Assembly: GCA_016926255.1 (NCBI GenBank) | Contig: JAFGOY010000021.1 | Span: forward strand, 1 to 42,540 | DNA length: 42,540 bases | Origin: Anaerolineae bacterium | GTDB taxonomy: Bacteria; Chloroflexota; Anaerolineae; Aggregatilineales; UBA3940 | Reading direction: 5' to 3' | Part shown: one piece after another, positions 31,144 to 38,289 of the stretch | Numbering within the stretch: position 1 is the first letter of the stretch | Layout of the letters: the number at the start of each line of letters is the position of its first letter | Made by a program: the position numbers and the translations under genes | Notes under the pieces: generated by a model | Seen by the model: the letters and a program-made list of their open reading frames with translations, nothing else | Told to the model about the DNA's origin: nothing | The model's database searches: none

Positions 31144-31743
31144 ATGATTGCCATAATCAACTTCATCGTGATGGTCGTCGCCGGGGCACTGATGACGATT
31201 TTTTATGTGATGAGCGTCCGCCCCGCCGCTATGGAGCAGAAGATCGGCGAGCGTGCTTACAAACGCGCCGCCACCTACCGCATGATCGGCGGTGGCATAT
31301 GTATGTTCGTCGTGATGGCGAATTACATCATCTACTATTGGTATCCCCTGCCGATCCCCCTTGCCCGAACCTTCCCCTGGCCCCACTGGATATCGGCGAT
31401 CTTCGCCGCGTTGATCGGAATCCCCGGCGTCACCCTGATGATCATCTCCGCCCGCGCAACCGGCGAAGAAGCGATGGTCCCGAAAAAGGAACACACCATG
31501 TACAGCGGCATCTACCAGAAAATCCGCCACCCGATGGCCGTCGGCGAACTGCCGCTCTGGTTTGCGATTGCTTTTGCGCTGCACTCACCCTTCCTGCTGA
31601 TCTTCTCCCTGGTCTGGATACCGGTCTGGTATTCATGGTGCATCGCCGAGGAGAAAGACCTGCTGATTCGCTATGGCGACGCCTACGCGGAATACTGCCG
31701 CCGCGTGCCCCGGTTCATCCCCCGCCGCCAGCAGAAAGCATAA
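31144..31743 (+). CDS. Isoprenylcysteine/phospholipid methyltransferase-like membrane protein
   Basis: The protein has 199 residues; AAAGGA lies about eight bases before the ATG. It has about five hydrophobic helices. The C-terminal part carries the ICMT/PEMT signature: GIYQKIRHPMAVGELPLWF (the RHPxxxG motif, about residues 124-142) and EEKDLLIRYGDAYAEYCRRVPRFIP (the EE...Y..Y motif). Enzymes of this type methylate lipids, quinones or isoprenylated substrates using SAM at the membrane. The substrate is unknown. It is the first gene of a two-gene operon behind a palindromic operator. Confidence 0.87.
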   Translation: MIAIINFIVMVVAGALMTIFYVMSVRPAAMEQKIGERAYKRAATYRMIGGGICMFVVMANYIIYYWYPLPIPLARTFPWPHWISAIFAALIGIPGVTLMIISARATGEEAMVPKKEHTMYSGIYQKIRHPMAVGELPLWFAIAFALHSPFLLIFSLVWIPVWYSWCIAEEKDLLIRYGDAYAEYCRRVPRFIPRRQQKA

Positions 31744-31747
31744 CCCG

Positions 31748-32197
31748 ATGACCAAAACAAATGACACCCGCCGCGCCGACCATCTCTACCGCGCTGCCGC
31801 GATCATGCTGGCGATCTACAGCCTGATCGAACTCACCGACTGCATCACTGTTGTACTGATGCACTTCGGAGTCGTCCCCAACTACTACCCTGAGATCGCC
31901 TTCGCCGACATCAACCGCCTGTTCACCGACCGCCCGCTGTCGCTCCTGCCGTTATTCCTGTTTTTCACCTCGAACCGGATCATCGCCGCGATTGGCCTGT
32001 TCAAGCGGCGGATGTGGGGCTTCTGGATGGCGATCTTCGTCTGCGCCTCGACGATTGTCGTCGCACCGGTGCTGCTCCCTTTGACCGGCAGCGAGATGAT
32101 CATCGATGGCCTGATCGTGTTTATGCTGCTGCTGGCCCGTTTCGGGGCGCGGGGGCTGGCGGATAGTGGGGAGACTGGTACACACCCATCAACTTGA
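31748..32197 (+). CDS. Small membrane protein, operon partner of ICMT-like gene
   Basis: The protein has 149 residues from the ATG at 31748 (MTKTNDTRR), four bases after the stop of the ICMT-like gene, so co-translation is likely; the ribosome site would lie in the end of that gene. Four hydrophobic stretches are visible (AAAIMLAIYSLIELTDCITV, SLLPLFLFFTSNRIIAAIGL, WMAIFVCASTIVVAPVLLPL, DGLIVFMLLLAR). The family is not recognised. Confidence 0.75.
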   Translation: MTKTNDTRRADHLYRAAAIMLAIYSLIELTDCITVVLMHFGVVPNYYPEIAFADINRLFTDRPLSLLPLFLFFTSNRIIAAIGLFKRRMWGFWMAIFVCASTIVVAPVLLPLTGSEMIIDGLIVFMLLLARFGARGLADSGETGTHPST

Positions 32198-32260
32198 GAC
32201 ATGCTCGGTCCACCGGCTCCTCCTTCTGATCTCATTCCAACGACAGTCCAACAACCCGAT

Positions 32261-32286
32261 TTTAGCCCGGCGATTTCATCACCAGG
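32261..32286. repeat. Family B repeat, divergent copy
   Basis: TTTAGCCCGGCGATTTCATC, ACCAGG. It keeps the left arm and spacing. The stretch after it (32305-32340) is C/T-rich and contains CTCTGCGTCCTTTGCCTCCC, similar in reverse to 17530-17550. Confidence 0.5.
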
Positions 32287-32414
32287 ACTTTTATCTTTCA
32301 TCTGTTTTCCCCTCTGCGTCCTTTGCCTCCCTCCCCCACTTTCTTGACCACATCGCACGGGCGTGGCATCATTGATGCCGGATCGATGCCCAGTTACTAA
32401 GGAGACAGCACCCC

Positions 32415-32963
32415 ATGCCCGATATCCGGCCACTGAACCTGGAAGGCGTCTACGAGATCACCCTGAACCCGCATGGAGACAAACGCGGCTACTTCGTCGA
32501 GACCTACCGCGCCGAGTTTTTCGCCGCTCATGGCCTTCAAACCGAATGGGTGCAGGAGAATCAATCTCTCTCGACGCGTAAAGGGGTGATCCGGGGGCTG
32601 CATTTTCAAAAGCCGCCTTACGCACAGGCAAAGCTTGTCCGGGCGGTGATCGGCACGGTGTTCGACGTGTTCGTCGATCTGCGGAAGGACTCCCCGACCT
32701 ACGGGCAGTGGGGTGGCGTGGAACTCACGGCGGAGAAATTCAATATGGTCTATATCCCCAGGGGATTCGCCCATGGGTTCTGCACGCTGACCGCCGACGT
32801 GATGGCCGCCTACAAAGTCGATGAGTATTTCAACGCCGAGTCGGAAGACGGACTGATGTGGAACGACCCGGCAGTCGGGATCGCGTGGCCGTGTGCCGAT
32901 CCGCTGCTGTCAGGGCGGGATCAAAAATGGGGGCCGTTCGAGGCATTCGAGTCGCCCTTCTGA
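32415..32963 (+). CDS. rfbC: dTDP-4-dehydrorhamnose 3,5-epimerase
   Basis: The protein has 182 residues, the normal length for RmlC/RfbC. It is a cupin enzyme that epimerises dTDP-4-keto-6-deoxyglucose on the way to dTDP-L-rhamnose. Key motifs are DKRGYFVETY (Arg24), VIRGLHFQ (catalytic His63), VFVDLRKDSPTYG, YIPRGFAHGFCTL (His120) and YKVDEYF (Tyr133/Tyr138). AAGGAG lies about 11 bases before the ATG. The other rhamnose genes are not here. Part of this gene (about residues 77-123) is repeated beyond the next gene, at 34459-34599. Confidence 0.95.
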   Translation: MPDIRPLNLEGVYEITLNPHGDKRGYFVETYRAEFFAAHGLQTEWVQENQSLSTRKGVIRGLHFQKPPYAQAKLVRAVIGTVFDVFVDLRKDSPTYGQWGGVELTAEKFNMVYIPRGFAHGFCTLTADVMAAYKVDEYFNAESEDGLMWNDPAVGIAWPCADPLLSGRDQKWGPFEAFESPF

Positions 32964-33021
32964 TTGACGCAGGCAAGTTGGGGTAGACATATGGGGCCGG
33001 ACGTGTGGACGTGTGCCGGTG

Positions 33022-33050
33022 TTTACCCTGTATGGTTATTCGTATACAAT
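33022..33050 (+). promoter_or_regulatory. Promoter for GT87-type gene
   Basis: TTTACC, a 17-base spacer and TACAAT, 49 bases before the start at 33100. Confidence 0.5.
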
Positions 33051-33099
33051 TTGCTGTTGGGGTGTCAAATCATGATTGTAAATTGGGATAGGGATTATT

Positions 33100-34452
33100 A
33101 TGGGAACTGCGCAGCGTTTCGTTGGGAGTACTGTGTCATGGCTTAGAAGTAAAACACTTGATTTCTACCTGGTCGTCTCGATCATAATCCTTGCTCCACT
33201 CAGTATCCTCTCCATCTACCGAAGCTTTATCGTATCACGTGACTTTTTATACGATTTCGAAGTGTTTCACGTCGCCACCCGGCTGCTGCACGACGGTGAA
33301 AACCCGTATCGCGCATGGGGCGAAAACCCCGATCTTCTGGCCGAGTACAAGCAGCCCGCTGGCCCGTTGAACGACGTATACATCGAAAACCTGCCGCTGT
33401 ACAATCTCCCGTTGTTCCCGGTCGTCCTCTACCCGCTGAGCGGGCTGACCCACGACAACGCCGAGACAGTATGGTTCGTCCTTCAAATAGTGATGGCGGC
33501 GGCCATACCGGTGATCGTCATGCACACTTTCGATGACAGGCCGAACCCGCTTTTGATCGCTGCTCTTGCGCTGCTTCTGCTGGCCTGGCTGCCGACTCGC
33601 TTTACCTTGAAAGTGAATCAGGCCGCGCTGTTCGCCATCGTGTTTGCGGTGCTGGCGCTCTATTTTGACAGGAAAGATCGGCCTGTCTGGGCGGGAGTCT
33701 GCCTGGGACTCGCGCTGACGAAATACACGCTGACCGGCCCGCTGATCGTCTACTTCATCGTTTTCCGCCGGTTCAAGACTGTGATCTGGGCTTTCCTTAC
33801 CAACCTTGCAGGGCTGCTGGTCTTCTCGCTGATGGCCCACAAGTCGATGTTTGCGGTCGTGGCGTCCTACGTGAACATGGTGTCGGCGGCGACGTTCGGC
33901 AATTCGTTTCCGGGGGCGGCGTCGCTGGATGGCTGGCTGCAGTTGCTGGGAGTCGAGAGCCGGACGGCGGCGATGGTTGGCCTGCTGCTGGGCATCGCTG
34001 CCGGTGTCGGTCTGATCCTTCCCCGCTTCTGGCGCGATCTGTTCAACCGGGGCAGGAGCGATCCGCCCGGAGTCGGGCTGCTGCGCCAGGATATCCTGTT
34101 CCTGCTCCTGTCGGCGATGGGGCTGTTCTTCCTCTACCACCGGGGTTATGACTTCCCGATCCTGATCCTGTTCGTGGCGTTTGCGTCGAGCCGGTGGCTG
34201 TCGGAAGTGCTGGCGAACAGCGATTCCCGGCTGCTGCATGTGCTTCAGGGTACCGGCCTGTTTGTCGCGCTCTTCCTGCTGGTTCCCCAATCCATCATCG
34301 AAGGGGTGCTGGTGCCGCCCGTCTCAGCGCTGGCCGCTGACAGCACCCAGTTGTATGTCATACAGAGCACCGTGACCGCCATCCCGGAGGCAGTCTCGTC
34401 GCTGGTCGCTTTCGGAGTGCTGCTCTGGGCGCTCTACCGGATCGACCGGTAG
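33100..34452 (+). CDS. GT87/DUF2029-type membrane glycosyltransferase
   Basis: The protein has 450 residues and about ten hydrophobic segments; AGGGA lies five bases before the ATG. After the first helix stands YDFEVFHVATRLLHDGENPYR (residues about 51-71), the typical GT87 loop with the catalytic-type Asp. Later come WLPTRFTLKVNQAALFAIVF and LGLALTKYTLTGPLIVYFIV. GT87 enzymes use polyprenyl-phosphate mannose or related donors at the membrane. The gene lies between rfbC and a partial copy of rfbC in the same direction, so recombination between them could delete it. Confidence 0.88.
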   Translation: MGTAQRFVGSTVSWLRSKTLDFYLVVSIIILAPLSILSIYRSFIVSRDFLYDFEVFHVATRLLHDGENPYRAWGENPDLLAEYKQPAGPLNDVYIENLPLYNLPLFPVVLYPLSGLTHDNAETVWFVLQIVMAAAIPVIVMHTFDDRPNPLLIAALALLLLAWLPTRFTLKVNQAALFAIVFAVLALYFDRKDRPVWAGVCLGLALTKYTLTGPLIVYFIVFRRFKTVIWAFLTNLAGLLVFSLMAHKSMFAVVASYVNMVSAATFGNSFPGAASLDGWLQLLGVESRTAAMVGLLLGIAAGVGLILPRFWRDLFNRGRSDPPGVGLLRQDILFLLLSAMGLFFLYHRGYDFPILILFVAFASSRWLSEVLANSDSRLLHVLQGTGLFVALFLLVPQSIIEGVLVPPVSALAADSTQLYVIQSTVTAIPEAVSSLVAFGVLLWALYRIDR

Positions 34453-34458
34453 AGTGGG

Positions 34459-34599
34459 GTGGTGATCGGCACGGTGTTCGACGTGTTCGTCGATCTGTGG
34501 AAGGAGTCGCCGACCTACGGGCAGCAGGGCGGGGTGGAGTTCGCGGCGGAGAAATTCAACAGGGTCTACATCCCCAGGGGATTCGCACACGGGTTCTGC
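34459..34599 (+). pseudogene. Internal fragment of rfbC
   Basis: This stretch encodes VIGTVFDVFVDLWKESPTYG and, after a gap-free run, VYIPRGFAHGFC, matching RfbC residues 78-123. By eye about 17 of 140 bases differ. There is no start region, catalytic His63 or C-terminus, so it cannot make an epimerase. Similarity stops sharply at 34599. The convergent DnaJ-TPR frame reads antisense into it and finds its stop there. Confidence 0.88.
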
Positions 34600-35887
34600 C
34601 CAGGCGGGTGCTCCGGCAGGGATTCCAGCAAAGCCTCCAGCAGCCCACGAAGCGGCGGCAGTACCTGATGCTCCCCTATGACCCATCCGGCATCGCGGTA
34701 GCCTGATTCAAGTGGCAGCAGCTCACACAGCCATATCTGGTGAGCGCGTGCTTCTTCGCCTTTTCCCAGATACGCCAGCGCCCGGACCAGGCTGATGGTG
34801 GCTCCCGGCGAATTTCTCGCGATACGATACTGCCTGCCCTGAAGCAACCTGTCGGTCTGCTCGAAGTCGGCCAGTGCAAGGTCGTATTCCTGCCGGAGTA
34901 GCCACACAACCCCGCGATTGAGACAGGCAGGCGCGTAATCGGGACACAGTACAAGCGCATGCCGGAAATCGTCGAACGCCTCGTCGTATCTCCCAGCCCG
35001 CAGGAACACCTGCCCACGACTGTTAATCAGCCTGTGATCCTGCTGTACCAGGCTCAACGCGGCGGTCAGGTCAGCCAGTGCCCTGCCATACTGCTGGGTG
35101 AACACGTAATCATTGGCCCGGTTGAGATAAGCGTCCACATATTCCGCGTCGAGTTCTATCGCCCGCGTGTAATCCGCAATCGAGTTCTCATACTGCCGCA
35201 GGGCGCTGTAGGCCAGCCCACGATTGCAGTAATAGAGGCTATGGCCGGGCCTGATTCCGATGGCGGTCGTATATTCCTCAATCGCCCTGTGATGATCCTT
35301 GAGTTCGGAATAGGCATTGCCCCGCAGATTGTACGCCGAATCCATGCGCGGGTAGATTTTTAGCGCTGCCGCAGTATCCGCCAGCGCTCCTTCGTAATCG
35401 TGCAATGCCTGGCGGATCTCCGCCCGTTCCCGCAGGGCGAAAGCATCTCCCCGGTCAAGGTCGACAGCCCGATCAAGATCGTCCAACGCACGGCGAAGCT
35501 CGCCCAGTTTGTGAAAACAGCGCCCACGATACTCGTAGGCGGTTGCATAATTCGGATTGAGCAGCACAGCCTGATCAAATTCGATGACAGCCAACCCGTA
35601 CATCCCGCGCTGGTAAAGCTCGTACCCGCGCAGGTAGGCCGCCAGAAACCCAGGGATCGCCTCTTTCTGTGCCCTCGCCCCGGCAAATCTCCGCGAATCC
35701 GTGCCATCACCGGCCAGCGCAACCAGGATCTGGTAGGCTTCGTTGATCTGCTTGAAACGCTCCCCGGCATCCGGCCGGGGTTGACGTCAGGATGGAGTTC
35801 CTTTGCCAGCCGGTGAAAAGCCTTCTGAATAGTTTTCTTGCCTGCCCCCGGCTTGATCCCCAGGGTCGTGTAATAGTGATCAAGCAT
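34566..35887 (-). pseudogene. DnaJ-TPR protein gene with a one-base frameshift
   Basis: The first frame, from ATG 35887, gives a J-domain: MLDHYYTTLGIKPGAGKKTI, then FHRLAKELHPDVNPG with the HPD motif. After the HPD the J-domain sense (DAGERFKQINEAYQILVALA) continues in the next frame, which stays open to 34566 and encodes about eight TPR units (for example AIEEYTTAIGIRPGHSLYYC). One base is missing in the run of four G at 35777-35780 (C on the coding strand); five would restore NPRPDAGERFK. It could be a real mutation or a homopolymer sequencing error. The last ten residues (QNPCANPLGM) come from antisense rfbC sequence, so the 3' end is also altered. The intact ancestor would be a co-chaperone of about 440 residues. 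Confidence 0.85.
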
Positions 35888-35904
35888 TTGACATACCCGG
35901 ATGA

Positions 35905-37245
35905 TTATTTCGGAAACAACCGCTCAAAGATTTGCGGGGCGTAGCGGCGGGTCATGTCGCTGCTGATTGTCCCCGATCCGGCGATCTCGGCGTAGAGTTC
36001 GCCGCTCTGGCGGAGCGTCCGCTTCTGCGTCTCGAAATCTACCCCATACAATCCAAAATAGTAGCGCGGATCGTAACCCTCGGCCCACTCGAAGTTGTCG
36101 AGCAGGCTCCAGAAGTAGTAGCCGGTCACCGGGATCGAATGCATCACTGCCTGCCAGACATGGCGCAGGCTTTCAAGAATCCAGGCCGGACGGAGCTTAT
36201 CGAACTCGTCGGGAACGCCGTTTTCGGTGACGGCAATCGGTACCCTGAACTGTTTGTACAGCCGCATGATGCACTCGTAAATCCCCTGTGGGTATAGTTC
36301 GCCCCAGTCTTCCGGCCCCTTCGGGGCAGCGGGATTCGGTCCGAACCGGATTCCCATTGCCGACAGCGCCCGCAGGCTGAACCACGCATCCTGGCGCGTG
36401 TAATAGTTCAGGCCGATCCAGTCGAGCGTGTTTTGCAGTTCGGGGAGCGTCTCGCTCTTCGAACCGATGGGCCGCCAGCGCCCGGTCGATAACGCATCGA
36501 ACGTCACCTGGTTGAAGGCATAGTCGAGCAGATTGGCGATCAGCCGATCCTGCGGCATCCGGCTGCGCGGCTGCCAGATGACCATATGTTTAGCGAGGCC
36601 GACTTTCGCCTGCGGCTGGATAGCGTGGATCGAGCGGTATGCGGCAGTGTGGGAGATCAGCATGCTGCGCACCACGCGGAAATAGTCGTTCATATTCGAT
36701 ACGCCCGGCGGCCACTTCCCGACGAAATATCCCTGCGATGCGTAGACGTTCGGCTCGTTGATCGTACACCACGAGTCGCACTGGTCGTAAAGATCGCCAA
36801 CTGCTTTCTTGACGAAGCGGTCGAACCATTTGGGCGAATCGGGATGCAGCCAGCCGCCCCGCTGGGATACCCAGACCGGGTTGGTGAAGTGATGGAGGGT
36901 GACCATCGGCTCGATTCCGGCGCTGCGCAGGGCGGCGAGAATCTTGCTGTAGCGGTCGAGGGCCTCGTAGTTCCATTCACCTTCTTGCGGTTCGATCCGG
37001 CTCCACTCGATGGACAGACGGTGAGCGTTGGTGTTGAGATCGGCCATGCGCTTGATGTCTTCTTCGGCGCGGCCATCCCACCAGTCACAGGCCGCCCCGG
37101 AGGTGTGATCGCCGAAGACGCGGCCTTCACCGCGCTGTTCCCATTCCCACCAATCGTTGTGGGTGTTGTTCCCCTCAACCTGGTGGGATGACGTCGCCGT
37201 GCCCCATAGAAAATCGGACGGGAAAGTAAAGACTGCGTCTGGCAT
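35905..37245 (-). CDS. GH1 beta-glucosidase
   Basis: The protein has 446 residues, the usual length for glycoside hydrolase family 1, with GGAG seven bases before the ATG. It starts FTFPSDFLWGTATSSHQVEG, the GH1 N-terminal signature. The acid/base is Glu164 in WCTINEPNVY and the nucleophile Glu341 in IAVTENGVPDEF. WSRIEPQEGEWN and YYFWSLLDNFEWAEGYDPRYYFG form the sugar-binding walls. There is no signal peptide, so it acts in the cytoplasm on beta-glucosides or related disaccharides. It lies 17 bases before the DnaJ-TPR gene and may be co-transcribed with it. Confidence 0.96.
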   Translation of the reverse strand: MPDAVFTFPSDFLWGTATSSHQVEGNNTHNDWWEWEQRGEGRVFGDHTSGAACDWWDGRAEEDIKRMADLNTNAHRLSIEWSRIEPQEGEWNYEALDRYSKILAALRSAGIEPMVTLHHFTNPVWVSQRGGWLHPDSPKWFDRFVKKAVGDLYDQCDSWCTINEPNVYASQGYFVGKWPPGVSNMNDYFRVVRSMLISHTAAYRSIHAIQPQAKVGLAKHMVIWQPRSRMPQDRLIANLLDYAFNQVTFDALSTGRWRPIGSKSETLPELQNTLDWIGLNYYTRQDAWFSLRALSAMGIRFGPNPAAPKGPEDWGELYPQGIYECIMRLYKQFRVPIAVTENGVPDEFDKLRPAWILESLRHVWQAVMHSIPVTGYYFWSLLDNFEWAEGYDPRYYFGLYGVDFETQKRTLRQSGELYAEIAGSGTISSDMTRRYAPQIFERLFPK

Positions 37246-37268
37246 AGGATTGCTCCAGAGAGGTATCG

Positions 37269-37297
37269 TTTTTAGCCCGGTGCTTCAGCGCCGGGGA
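37269..37297. repeat. Family B repeat, best copy
   Basis: TTTTTAGCCCGGTGCTTCAG, CGCCGGGG. The inner stem GGTGC...GCGCC and outer CCCGG...CCGGG are visible. It lies between the GNAT and GH1 genes. Confidence 0.72.
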
Positions 37298-37317
37298 AAA
37301 GAGACCAGAGTCCGACT

Positions 37318-38064
37318 TTACAGGTCGCTGCTATCCACCCGTATCCCCTGCGCCATGATCTCCCGCGCACCGGTATCGACGAACCCGACATCCAGCGCGA
37401 GCTCGTAGGAGGCGTCATTGTCCTCGGCGACGGCATAGAGCGGCGTGACGCGCATATCGAGCAGCGCGGAGGACACTGCCCGCACCACCGATTGACCCCA
37501 TCCATGCCCGCGCCCTTCCTGTTCGACCTTCACGTATACTTCGGCGAAGATCGGTGAACGCCAGTTGACCCCCGCCTGGGCGATCACCCGGTCGCCGCGT
37601 GCGATCTCGGCGCGGGGATGGCCCTCGGCGTCGGTGCGGGTGACGACCAGCGTGTTCAGGTCAGGTTGGAAACGCGACGATTCGAGCCGCATGATCCGGT
37701 TGCAGGTACTTTCGCTGAGCGTGACCAGCTCGCCGACCTGGTCGCGCAGGGCCGCCGGAAAAACCATCAGGTAGGGACGGCCCACCACAAGCGCCGAGTC
37801 GATCAGCGGCGAGATCGGGTCATTCGCCCCCCGGACGCGCAGCGTGATCACCGGGCGGAACAGGTCGATACCGGTCTGGCAGCGGACGAGAAACCCATCG
37901 ACGACTCCGGTGGTGTCGAAATGGGTATAGAGAACGGTGCGCCGGTTGGCATGGTAAAGAGCATAATAACTCGCCAGCCCGTCGGCGGCGTCGAACTCGT
38001 TGAGCAGTTCGCGGGCCTGGCTGCGAAGCGTGGAAAGGGTATCGGGAGTCGATTCTTTGGTCAT
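37318..38064 (-). CDS. GNAT-family N-acetyltransferase
   Basis: The protein has 248 residues from ATG 38064 (a GTG directly before it could also serve). The C-terminal 110 residues carry the GNAT fold: RSPIFAEVYVKVEQEGRGHG followed by WGQSVVRAVSSALLD (the acetyl-CoA-binding RGxGxG-like motif, here EGRGHGWG) and YAVAEDNDASYELALDVGFVDTGA. The N-terminal 140 residues resemble the accessory half seen in two-domain GNATs. The acceptor is unknown. It lies upstream of the GH1 gene with a family B repeat between them. Confidence 0.85.
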   Translation of the reverse strand: MTKESTPDTLSTLRSQARELLNEFDAADGLASYYALYHANRRTVLYTHFDTTGVVDGFLVRCQTGIDLFRPVITLRVRGANDPISPLIDSALVVGRPYLMVFPAALRDQVGELVTLSESTCNRIMRLESSRFQPDLNTLVVTRTDAEGHPRAEIARGDRVIAQAGVNWRSPIFAEVYVKVEQEGRGHGWGQSVVRAVSSALLDMRVTPLYAVAEDNDASYELALDVGFVDTGAREIMAQGIRVDSSDL

Positions 38065-38289
38065 CACTGTGTGGGTCGCTTAACTTGATTGTCAGGTTAT
38101 CCGTCACGATTATAGTCGGGGAAAGCCCGTTGGCAAAACAAGAAGTGTAATGTCACTGAAAGGCAGTTATCTTTCACGCAGGCCGGGAATAGAGTACACT
38201 AAGCCTGACGTGCGATTGGCGTCGAAAAAGCTCGTGAAATCCACGTTTCCGCAGGATTCATCCATTATTCCGAGGAGAGATCGGACACG

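Noticed and set aside
32964-33146. 60-residue frame between rfbC and the GT87-type gene
   Set aside because: It has no ribosome site and overlaps the promoter and the start of the GT87-type gene; composition is not protein-like.
33247-34290. 347-residue minus-strand frame opposite the GT87-type gene
   Set aside because: It is a Gln/Arg/Glu-rich antisense of a membrane protein, without start site or family resemblance.
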